From positions 4,650,001 to 4,714,000 of the forward strand of contig NZ_JAPEPZ010000001.1 of the NCBI RefSeq assembly GCF_026339875.1: a stretch of 64,000 bases of DNA, given 5' to 3'. A program made the position numbers and the translations under genes. This stretch comes from Streptomyces sp. NBC_01571. Its GTDB lineage: Bacteria > Actinomycetota > Actinomycetes > Streptomycetales > Streptomycetaceae. The number at the start of each line of letters is the position of its first letter. The stretch's first letter is position 1. This document shows, piece by piece, positions 58,476 through 64,000 of the stretch. The notes below the pieces were generated by a model. The model was not told the origin of the DNA, did not search any database, and saw nothing but the letters and a program-made list of their open reading frames with translations.

Positions 58476-59060
58476 TGCGGCGTACAGGCGGCCGGCTTCG
58501 TCCCAGGGCAGCCAGACCCATTGGTCGTAGTTGCCGGTGGGCCAGCCGGCCGCGCGGCCGAGCTGCTCCCAGATGCCGCCCTCGGCGTGCAGGGTGCGGG
58601 CCCAGTCGACCCGCCAGCCGCAGGCGGTGCGGTCTTCGGAGACGGCGGACATCGCTTCGACCAGCTGCTCGCGATGCCGGTCGAGGTCGGCGAGGGCGGG
58701 ATCGGGCTCGGGTGGCGTCAGGCCGACCATGCCGAGGAGCGCGTCGGCAGCGCGCTTCACGCCCTCGGCGGCCTTCTGGCCCATGTCCTCGTAGACGGCG
58801 TTGAAGACGTCGGTGCGGAGGTAGTGGGCGCCGATCCTGAGTGCGCCCTCCCGGAGCTCGGCGCGCTCCTGGGCTTTCGCCTCGCGGACCTTCGCCTCGA
58901 TCGGGGCGAGGAGTGCCCGGGCGCGCTCGGTGGACTGCTGCTCCTGATCAGCAATCACTTTGGCTGGGGAGGCGATGGGGTCGGTGGCTTCGTCCTCGTC
59001 GGGGAGGGCTTCGGTGATGGCGCCGAGGAGTCCGTCGAGGGCCTCGGGACGATCTTGCAT
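58464..59060 (-). CDS. Phage early hypothetical protein
   Basis: A 198-residue protein. An acidic N-terminus (LLGAITEALPDEDEATDPIA), a charged helical middle (LLAPIEAKVREAKAQERAEL) and a Trp-rich end (WPTGNYDQWVWLPWDEAGRL). The ATG at 59060 follows AGGAG. Family unknown; common in appearance among Streptomyces phage early regions. Confidence 0.62.
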   Translation of the reverse strand: MQDRPEALDGLLGAITEALPDEDEATDPIASPAKVIADQEQQSTERARALLAPIEAKVREAKAQERAELREGALRIGAHYLRTDVFNAVYEDMGQKAAEGVKRAADALLGMVGLTPPEPDPALADLDRHREQLVEAMSAVSEDRTACGWRVDWARTLHAEGGIWEQLGRAAGWPTGNYDQWVWLPWDEAGRLYAAGPS

Positions 59061-59137
59061 GGAAATCTGCTTCTCCTGGGTAGTGGGGTGGGGCCGGCCG
59101 TCCGCGTCTCCAACCGCGGGCGGCCGGTGCTGTGCGA

Positions 59138-60199
59138 TCAGGCGTCGGGGGCGTCCGGGCCCGGGCAGGCGTCCGCCGGGTGTGACTGGCGCGTGCTCTT
59201 GGTCGTGCCGTGCTCGGTGCACTCGGGAGAGGTCTCGGAGACGAGGCCGCAGGGCGCTTTCTTGCAGGGGCAGTTGTCCTCGATGGCGTGGCCTGCCCAT
59301 GCGCGGCCGAAGTGGTAGTTGCCCGTCATGACGGGCTGTGACGGGCCGTCGAGGGCGGCGAGGACGGCGGACGGCCAGAGGGCGTCGGCATCGCTCGGCT
59401 GGCCATCCGTGCCCGGGGCCTGGGCGACAGCGGCCTCGGCCTGCTTCGCCAGCTTCACCACGTGGGCCGCGCTCTGGGCGTTCGCCAAACCGGATCGAAG
59501 GAGGTGTAGGACCTGGCGCAGCCTGTCCCGCTCACGCTCCGCGTCCTCCAGCGCGATGGCGGCCTCGACGTACATGCCCACGGCGTGCTGCGCGCGGCCT
59601 TCCACCGTCATCTCGTACGGCTGGCGGCGAGTGGCGGCGTCGTGGACGTCGCGGGCCCAACGTGCGTCGCCGAGCGCGGTGTGGGCGACGTCCTCGGTGG
59701 GCGGCTCGACGCCGACCGCGCGGGACAGGACGTGCGTGCGCCACGGGAGCGGGCCAGCCTGCTGCGCGCCGATCTTCGCGGCGGCAAGCTGGACGACGTC
59801 GTACGGCCGGTAGTGCCACTGCGCACCACCAGGGCCGACGAGCTTGCGGAAGAACCGCTCATCAAAGCCAGGGTTGGAGCCGACGAGGACAGCGCCGCGG
59901 AGCACGCTGACGACGGCCTCGACGGCCTCGGCACGGCTCATCGGCACAGCCGGGACGCAGCCGGTGAAGGCAGCCCCGCCACCCATCGCCAGCTGGCGTC
60001 GCTCGCGGAACCGGCCGATGCGCAGGGCCTCCGGGTCGGCCGCAGTGAGGTCGATGGCGAACTGCCAGACGTACTCCGTGTCGGTGGCCGGGTCGCCGTT
60101 CTCGCGGAGGATGACGGCGACCTCCCACGCCTCGCCAATCTCGGCGGACAGATGGGTGGTCTCGCAGTCCACGAACGCGATGGGTAGGGGCTCAGGCAC
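59138..60199 (-). CDS. DEDDh 3'-5' exonuclease fused to a Cys-rich C-terminal domain
   Basis: A 353-residue protein. A DnaQ-like fold fills residues 1-195: motif I AFVDCETTHL (Asp, Glu), motif II GSNPGFDERFF (Asp), motif III AHTALGDARW (His, Asp), so all DEDDh ligands are present. A coiled-coil segment follows (AERERDRLRQVLHLL). The C-terminal CPCKKAPCGLV and ECTEH plus CPG form a probable zinc domain seen in other actinophage proteins. It overlaps the next gene by eight bases. Likely phage DNA or RNA processing. Confidence 0.85.
   Translation of the reverse strand: MPEPLPIAFVDCETTHLSAEIGEAWEVAVILRENGDPATDTEYVWQFAIDLTAADPEALRIGRFRERRQLAMGGGAAFTGCVPAVPMSRAEAVEAVVSVLRGAVLVGSNPGFDERFFRKLVGPGGAQWHYRPYDVVQLAAAKIGAQQAGPLPWRTHVLSRAVGVEPPTEDVAHTALGDARWARDVHDAATRRQPYEMTVEGRAQHAVGMYVEAAIALEDAERERDRLRQVLHLLRSGLANAQSAAHVVKLAKQAEAAVAQAPGTDGQPSDADALWPSAVLAALDGPSQPVMTGNYHFGRAWAGHAIEDNCPCKKAPCGLVSETSPECTEHGTTKSTRQSHPADACPGPDAPDA
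59321..59336. repeat. Dispersed palindrome copy, perfect 16 bp
   Basis: GCCCGTCATGACGGGC is a perfect palindrome, encoding PVMTG in the exonuclease gene. Confidence 0.75.
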
Positions 60200-60821
60200 T
60201 GCGCACCTCCGAGCCCGTCATGACGGCCGTCGACGACCCGTCACCGATGGCCGCGAGCGCCAGGAGCCGGACGTGATTCCTGATCCGCTCGCCCCGCTGC
60301 ATCGACCCATGGCCGTCCCACTGCGTACGGACGTCGGTCACGTCGACCGGGGTCACGTGCCGGAACAGGCCGGCGTACTCGGCGGCGAGGGTCCAGCGCA
60401 TCTGCCATCCGCCGGCCACGACGTACAGGTCCTGCGAGTCCTCCCCGTCGTACGCCGGGGTGATCACGGCGGTCGCGGGGTGGAGGGCTGCGATCCACGC
60501 GAGGAGCTGCGCGCACTCCTCGTACGCGTCGTCGCGTTCCTGGGTGCGGTCGGCGAGCGCGTTGGTGGTCTCGCGGAGGTCCTTCTCGAAGGAGTCGGCG
60601 TGACGCTTCCAGCGCGCGGCTTCCTCCCGCGCGGCGCGGAGCTCGTCGGCCTGGCGGATGCCGGAGGCGAAACCCTCGGCGGCCATGCGGCCGGCCTTGG
60701 CATACGGGGAGGGTTCAGCGGCGAGGGCCTCTCGGCTCGGGCGCCGGAACAGGCGCGCGAACCAGGGGCGAACCGGTTCCGGTTCCTGGTTCCTGTGGAG
60801 ACGGTTTGCTGTCGTGGACAT
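60192..60821 (-). CDS. Phage early hypothetical protein with coiled coil
   Basis: A 209-residue protein. A basic start, a coiled coil (RQADELRAAREEAARWKRHA; KDLRETTNALADRTQERDDA) and a compact C-terminal domain (LLAWIAALHPATAVITPAYD; WTLAAEYAGLFRHVTPVDVT). The end AVMTGSEVRSA contains a dispersed palindrome. Family unknown. Confidence 0.62.
   Translation of the reverse strand: MSTTANRLHRNQEPEPVRPWFARLFRRPSREALAAEPSPYAKAGRMAAEGFASGIRQADELRAAREEAARWKRHADSFEKDLRETTNALADRTQERDDAYEECAQLLAWIAALHPATAVITPAYDGEDSQDLYVVAGGWQMRWTLAAEYAGLFRHVTPVDVTDVRTQWDGHGSMQRGERIRNHVRLLALAAIGDGSSTAVMTGSEVRSA
60213..60228. repeat. Dispersed palindrome copy
   Basis: GCCCGTCATGACGGCC at the end of the gene stopping at 60192. 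Confidence 0.65.
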
Positions 60822-60879
60822 GGTGGCTCCGGTGTGTGGCCGGAGGTGGGTCCCTGCGTGGGGCCCCTGTCCTCGGTGG

Positions 60880-61056
60880 TCAGTGCTTGGGTGGTGGGAG
60901 GAGGTCGAGGCTGTCGCCGATGTCGTGGGCGAGGGTGCGCCAGCGTGCGGCGATCTCGGGCGCGGTGTCGGCTCTGGCGTCGGCTCCTGCGAGGAGTCCT
61001 TCGACGATCTCGGTGAGGTCGTCGATGCCGCCGGGGAGTCGGAGGAGTGTGGCCAT
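60880..61056 (-). CDS. Small phage hypothetical protein
   Basis: A 58-residue helical protein (IDDLTEIVEGLLAGADARAD; AARWRTLAHDIGDSLDLLP). The ATG overlaps the lipoprotein stop as TGATG. Confidence 0.6.
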   Translation of the reverse strand: MATLLRLPGGIDDLTEIVEGLLAGADARADTAPEIAARWRTLAHDIGDSLDLLPPPKH

Positions 61057-61334
61057 CAGTCGTCGTCGCAGTCGTGGTGGTCGTGGTGGTGGACGTGGTG
61101 CGTCGTCGGCTTGCTCCTGGTCGTCGACTTCGTGAGCTTCGGGGTCTTGCGTGGGCTGGCCGGCCGTACGCGCGGCTGCGGGGGGTGTGGTCGGTCGGGG
61201 GCGAGCGGTGCGGTCTGCGCGACGGGCGAGGGCAGGATTGCTGCGCCCTCGCAGTCGTGGTGTCCGGCGTTGTCGCAGGCGGTGAGGAGTGCGGCGGTGA
61301 CGATGCCGGCGGCGAGGACGTTGCCGAGTCTCAT
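61056..61334 (-). CDS. Phage lipoprotein with His/Asp-rich C-terminus
   Basis: A 92-residue exported lipoprotein: signal peptide MRLGNVLAAGIVTAALLTAC with lipobox LTAC (Cys 20), a Pro/Lys/Thr-rich wall-spanning linker, and the tail HHVHHHDHHDCDDD, a likely metal-binding patch. It lies in the replication gene run beside ssb. Superinfection exclusion or metal binding at the cell surface are possible; neither is shown. Confidence 0.75.
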   Translation of the reverse strand: MRLGNVLAAGIVTAALLTACDNAGHHDCEGAAILPSPVAQTAPLAPDRPHPPQPRVRPASPRKTPKLTKSTTRSKPTTHHVHHHDHHDCDDD

Positions 61335-61343
61335 GGCGCCGTC

Positions 61344-61844
61344 CTAGAAGGGGGGTTCGTTGCTGTAGCCGTTGGCGGCGTCGACGGCCCAGGGGTCGTC
61401 GGCGGGCGGGCTGGCGGGGCGGGAGCGCTGGGCCTGGCCCTGCTGGGGCTGGCTGCGCTGGCCTCCGCCTTGGCCGTTCTGCTGGCTCGCGGCGTCCTTC
61501 GAGACCTTGGCGATGACGAAGGCGAGGTTCGGCGCGATGCTTCGGATCAGCAGGTCCGGCCGCTCGTGCTTCTGGCCGTCCTTCTCCCATCGCTCGGTGC
61601 GGACGTCACCGGTGACGATGACTTCCATGCCCTTCTCAAGGGTCTCGGCCGCGTTCTCGGCGAGGCGCTCCCAGACGGTTCCGCGGATGTAGAAGACGTC
61701 TCCGTCCTCCCACTGGTTCGTCTGCTTGTTGAGGCGACGGGAGTTGAAGGCGAGGGGGATGGAGGCGACGGCCTTCGAGGACTGGGTGTAGCGGAGTTCA
61801 GGGTCGCCGGTGAGTCGGCCGACTCCGGTCAGGGTGGGAAGCAA
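61344..61844 (-). CDS. ssb: Single-stranded DNA-binding protein
   Basis: A 166-residue OB-fold protein: GVGRLTGDPELRYTQSSKAV, NQWEDGDVFYIRGTVWERLA, GMEVIVTGDVRTERWEKDGQ. A Gln/Gly/Pro linker and an acidic tip (NEPPF) follow, like the DEPPF tip that recruits replication partners. The start is a TTG at 61844 after AAGGAG. It coats phage ssDNA during replication. Confidence 0.9.
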   Translation of the reverse strand: MLPTLTGVGRLTGDPELRYTQSSKAVASIPLAFNSRRLNKQTNQWEDGDVFYIRGTVWERLAENAAETLEKGMEVIVTGDVRTERWEKDGQKHERPDLLIRSIAPNLAFVIAKVSKDAASQQNGQGGGQRSQPQQGQAQRSRPASPPADDPWAVDAANGYSNEPPF

Positions 61845-61846
61845 GA

Positions 61847-62056
61847 TCAGTTCTCCTTCGGGAGAGTGGGCTGGATGGGGATGGCGGTCTGGCCGGGGTG
61901 GACGCCCGTCGTGACGGGCTTGACGGGTGCCGTCAGGGCACGGTGACGGGGCGTCGGCTTGGGGATCAGACCGAGTTTCTGGCCGCAGATCAGGCCGTAT
62001 CCGCGGTCCTTGGACTCCTTCGTGCGGAGTCGGCGCGGGCAGTAGCGGCACTTCAT
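61847..62056 (-). CDS. Small zinc protein (DUF6011-like)
   Basis: A 69-residue protein. KCRYCPRRLRTKESKDRGYG followed by LICGQKLG gives a Cys pattern I associate with DUF6011. The tail PVKPVTTGVHPG contains a dispersed palindrome. Coupled with neighbours by an ATGA overlap. Confidence 0.68.
   Translation of the reverse strand: MKCRYCPRRLRTKESKDRGYGLICGQKLGLIPKPTPRHRALTAPVKPVTTGVHPGQTAIPIQPTLPKEN
61904..61919. repeat. Dispersed palindrome copy
   Basis: GCCCGTCGTGACGGGC in the DUF6011-like gene, followed closely by TTGACGGG. Confidence 0.7.
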
Positions 62057-62349
62057 CGGCGCTTCCTTCGGCGGTGCTCGGCGAGGCTGGTCACGCCCAC
62101 GGGGAGGGCGAGCTGCTCGACGCGGGCGGGACAGGTAGCGATGTGCGGCATGTGGAGTCGCTCCCAGCCGCAGAGGGGGAGCTCGGCGGAGGGGCGGCGG
62201 GACCGGAGGGCGCCGGTTCCGTCGCGCCAGATGGCGGCGTTGCCCTTGTCGTCCGGGGTGGGGTCGACGGCCAGGCGCTTCCCGGCCTCCGTGATGGTCC
62301 ACAGGACGGGGCGCGAGCAGTCGTGGCACGCGGCGGGATGTCTGGTCAT
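62053..62349 (-). CDS. Small Cys/His-rich phage protein
   Basis: A 98-residue protein with CHDCSRPVLW near the N-terminus and LCGWERLHMPHIATCPARVE, a possible zinc site of four Cys/His. ATGA overlap on both sides. Function unknown. Confidence 0.65.
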   Translation of the reverse strand: MTRHPAACHDCSRPVLWTITEAGKRLAVDPTPDDKGNAAIWRDGTGALRSRRPSAELPLCGWERLHMPHIATCPARVEQLALPVGVTSLAEHRRRKRR

Positions 62350-62633
62350 GGCCTGGTGGTGGGGATGGAGGCCGCGGTGATGCGGGCCTGGTGGGCGTCG
62401 GGGGTGATGGTGCAGGGATGGCCGGCGGGGGCCTGGCAGATACGCTCGGGGCACTGGGTTGACATGACCCTGACCCAGTCGGTTTGCCGGGCGCCGTGCA
62501 CGTCGCGGCGGCGGTCGGCAGTGCCGCGCTGGTTCGAGCACAGGTCGCCGACGCGCGCACGGCACCAGGTGCACTGCACTCCCATCGCGGCGAACCTGTA
62601 CGGCTTGCGCTGACGGGGTACGGGGGTCGTCAT
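62346..62633 (-). CDS. Zinc-finger phage protein
   Basis: A 95-residue protein. CTWCRARVGDLCSNQRG and ICQAPAGHPCTI form two Cys motifs as in actinophage zinc-finger proteins. The ATG at 62633 overlaps the upstream stop as ATGA in a dispersed palindrome. Confidence 0.68.
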   Translation of the reverse strand: MTTPVPRQRKPYRFAAMGVQCTWCRARVGDLCSNQRGTADRRRDVHGARQTDWVRVMSTQCPERICQAPAGHPCTITPDAHQARITAASIPTTRP

Positions 62634-62642
62634 GACGGGTCG
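62626..62642. repeat. Dispersed palindrome copy at a coupled start
   Basis: GTCGTCATGACGGGTCG spans the ATGA overlap of two early genes; weaker arms than other copies. Confidence 0.55.
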
Positions 62643-63328
62643 ACCTCCTGCTCCTGGCCCTGCTCCTTGAGCGCGAGGGCGGCGGCGGCCGCGGCCTTGA
62701 TCCGGGCCTCGTCGGCGTCGGGGTCGAGCAGCGGGAGGCCGGCGGCCGCGCGCTGCATGTCCTGCAACCGGATCGGGTGCGGGTCCTTGAGGCGGCGCTT
62801 CCCGGCGGTGCAGCTGCTGCCGGGGGCGGCTCCGCACCGTCGGCAGGCGCGGCCGCGGGGGTCCTTCGTGGCGTCGCGGCCGGTGGGCATCTTGCCGAGG
62901 GCGGCCCGGGCAGCGGCTGCGCGGCCCTCGTACGGGCCATGATCGGCACCTGGGGGCAGCGCGAGGCGCTCAGCGGTACCGAGAGACCCGGCGATGCTGC
63001 TGGGGCCCGTGAGGCCGTCTCCAGCGGCTCGGATGATCTCCCGGAGGGCGGCGGCGGACTCCGCGCCGGTGTGGGTCGGGTCGCCATCGACGACGATGTT
63101 CGCCAGCTCGATGCGCTCGGCACGACGGGCCTTGACCTCGGCGATGATCTCGGCCGGGGCGACGAACGCCTGCCGCGAGGCGACGGTGACGACCGCGGCG
63201 CGGGCCTCGTCGAGGCTGTACGGGCCTAGGACATCGCCCCAGACGTCGGGAGTGTGCTCGTTGAAGCGCTGCTGAGGACACAGCTGGTGGACGTAGGCGC
63301 AGAGGGCGGTCGCCTCCTGGCTGTTCAT
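62630..63328 (-). CDS. Replicative helicase loader/inhibitor-like protein with zinc finger
   Basis: A 232-residue protein. The N-terminal part (EATALCAYVHQLCPQQRFNE; YSLDEARAAVVTVASRQAFV) resembles the G39P-type helicase loader domain of actinophages. The later RACRRCGAAPGSSCTAGKRR is a Cys-finger. The ATG at 63328 overlaps the stop of the upstream gene as ATGA. Its place next to the replication gene and close to ssb fits helicase loading at the phage origin. Confidence 0.7.
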   Translation of the reverse strand: MNSQEATALCAYVHQLCPQQRFNEHTPDVWGDVLGPYSLDEARAAVVTVASRQAFVAPAEIIAEVKARRAERIELANIVVDGDPTHTGAESAAALREIIRAAGDGLTGPSSIAGSLGTAERLALPPGADHGPYEGRAAAARAALGKMPTGRDATKDPRGRACRRCGAAPGSSCTAGKRRLKDPHPIRLQDMQRAAAGLPLLDPDADEARIKAAAAAALALKEQGQEQEVDPS

Positions 63329-64000
63329 GTGGTGCCTCCTTCTGCGGCTGCTGCGGCTGCTTCGTCTCGGGCCTTCGCGCGTTCCATGGCGCGGTCGAAG
63401 AGGTCCGTGCCGGTGGCGGGGTCGTAGCCGGGGCCGGCGGACTGGCGAGACGTGGCCGAGCTGGTGGTGTTCATGACCTCGTTCACGACGCTGGGGAGCG
63501 TCGAGGGGTGGAGGCCCTTGCGCATCCAGTGCGCGATGCCACGGCGGATCCAGTCGGGGTCGATCCGGTCCTCGTCGAGGAGGACCTTGATCTCTTTCGA
63601 GAGCTGGCCGATCACGCGGGACGGCGGGCGCTCGGTGCAGCGCTCCAGCCACTCGCCGACGATCGTCTGCGCGGTGACCGGTGCTTCGCCGTCTTCGGGC
63701 GGGGCGTCGTCGACGGGCTCTCCATCGAGGACCTCGTCTGGTGCGTCTCCTGTGTCACCGGGGGTCGGTGTGGCGGCGGCACCGGAGGCGTCGGCGGGAC
63801 CCGGGAACGGTTCCTGGTGGTTCTGCTGGTGGTTAATGACGGTTAGGGGGGCACTGAGTGCGTGACATTCGGACGCAGAGTGCGTGACGTCACGCATTTC
63901 GAGTGCGTGACTCACGGACTCTGAGTGCGTGACGCCCCCCTCTGTCACGTCGTCTGAGTGCGTGACAGTCACGGACTCTCCGTGCGTGACAGTCACGGAC
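63325..64000 (-). CDS. Phage replication initiation-type protein, 5' end outside the window
   Basis: The visible part is about 224 residues and may continue beyond the right edge. The N-terminal visible stretch is Thr/His/Ser-rich and encoded by iteron DNA. A helical domain follows (IVGEWLERCTERPPSRVIGQ; IDPDWIRRGIAHWMRKGLHP; LPSVVNEVMN), resembling the C-terminal domain of phage replisome organisers or O-like proteins. The gene is followed in coupled fashion by the helicase-loader-like gene, as in lambda O-P. Any DNA-binding domain upstream cannot be seen. Confidence 0.6.
   Translation of the reverse strand, partial: SVTVTHGESVTVTHSDDVTEGGVTHSESVSHALEMRDVTHSASECHALSAPLTVINHQQNHQEPFPGPADASGAAATPTPGDTGDAPDEVLDGEPVDDAPPEDGEAPVTAQTIVGEWLERCTERPPSRVIGQLSKEIKVLLDEDRIDPDWIRRGIAHWMRKGLHPSTLPSVVNEVMNTTSSATSRQSAGPGYDPATGTDLFDRAMERAKARDEAAAAAAEGGTT
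63858..63990. repeat. Six phased GTGCGTGAC iterons, candidate origin
   Basis: GTGCGTGAC occurs at 63858, 63880, 63903, 63925, 63958 and 63982 (spacings 22, 23, 22, 33, 24). Five copies are preceded by GA. A perfect 16-bp palindrome TGCGTGACGTCACGCA lies at 63881-63896. Spacings near whole helical turns and not multiples of three show DNA-level rather than protein-level selection. Confidence 0.75.

Larger units (their letters stand above)
19573..64000. mobile_element. Siphovirus-type prophage, left end at tRNA-Arg, right end outside the window
   Basis: A complete late gene set (terminase, portal, HK97-like capsid, scaffold, tail chaperones, tape measure, lysis) runs on the minus strand from 46.8 down to 23.3 kb. 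Early and replication genes lie to its right up to the window edge. The tRNA-Arg gene is the likely attB. The exact left junction is uncertain: genes between 19.7 and 23.2 kb could be host. No integrase or second tRNA 3' copy is visible, so attR and integrase should be beyond 64 kb. Confidence 0.85.

Noticed and set aside
63858..63990. CRISPR array
   Set aside because: The repeats are only 9-11 bp with spacers near 11-13 bp, within a coding region; this is an iteron pattern. No CRISPR array or cas gene was seen in the window.

Overview
The window is high-GC actinobacterial DNA with Streptomyces-type codon use, GTG/TTG starts and GGAGG ribosome sites. The left part looks chromosomal. It opens with an HrdD-like principal-type sigma factor next to a phosphinothricin-acetyltransferase-like gene, a pairing I recall from Streptomyces hrdD loci. 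The right two thirds is a large prophage of the HK97-capsid, long-tailed (siphovirus) kind.

Host part (1-19.6 kb). In order: hrdD, a GNAT acetyltransferase, an extradiol dioxygenase divergent from a MarR regulator, a DHA2 drug exporter and its probable TetR repressor, a secreted M6 metalloprotease, and a tandem IclR-IclR fusion regulator. These are followed by the scar of a divergent tetR/MFS pair that has lost both N-termini. Next is a polymorphic toxin locus on the minus strand (10.9-16.8 kb). The toxin carries a signal peptide, ricin-B lectin repeats, a long Ala-rich coiled coil, a Hint autoprocessing domain and a C-terminal DddA/SCP1.201-like deaminase. It overlaps an Imm1-type immunity gene by four bases. 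Two truncated genes, one a DDE-transposase-like fragment, lie before a tRNA-Arg(CCU) gene.

Prophage (about 19.65 kb to beyond 64.0 kb). The tRNA points into the prophage and is the likely attachment site. No integrase is visible, so it is probably past the right edge. Near the tRNA are two XRE regulators, a HAD phosphatase and small genes that could be host or phage. The late region is all on the minus strand and, in transcription order (right to left), holds small and large terminase, portal, minor capsid protein, scaffold, major capsid, head accessory proteins, an 804-residue protein built of about 26 twenty-residue repeats, connectors, major tail protein, the G/GT tail chaperones with a -1 slip site, tape measure, tail proteins, endolysin and holin. 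The early/accessory region (46.9-64 kb) contains many tiny translationally coupled genes: lipoproteins, small membrane proteins including a DUF2637-type cassette like those of actinomycete conjugative elements, zinc-ribbon proteins, a DEDDh exonuclease, SSB and replication proteins. A few genes run on the opposite strand.

The non-coding signals are the least ordinary content. Five tandem RNA hairpins with a shared pentaloop fill the gap before the scaffold gene. A cluster of helically phased 11-bp iterons lies inside the replication gene at the right edge. A palindrome (consensus CCCGTCRTGACGGG) is scattered at least nine times over the early region and was not noticed in the structural region.
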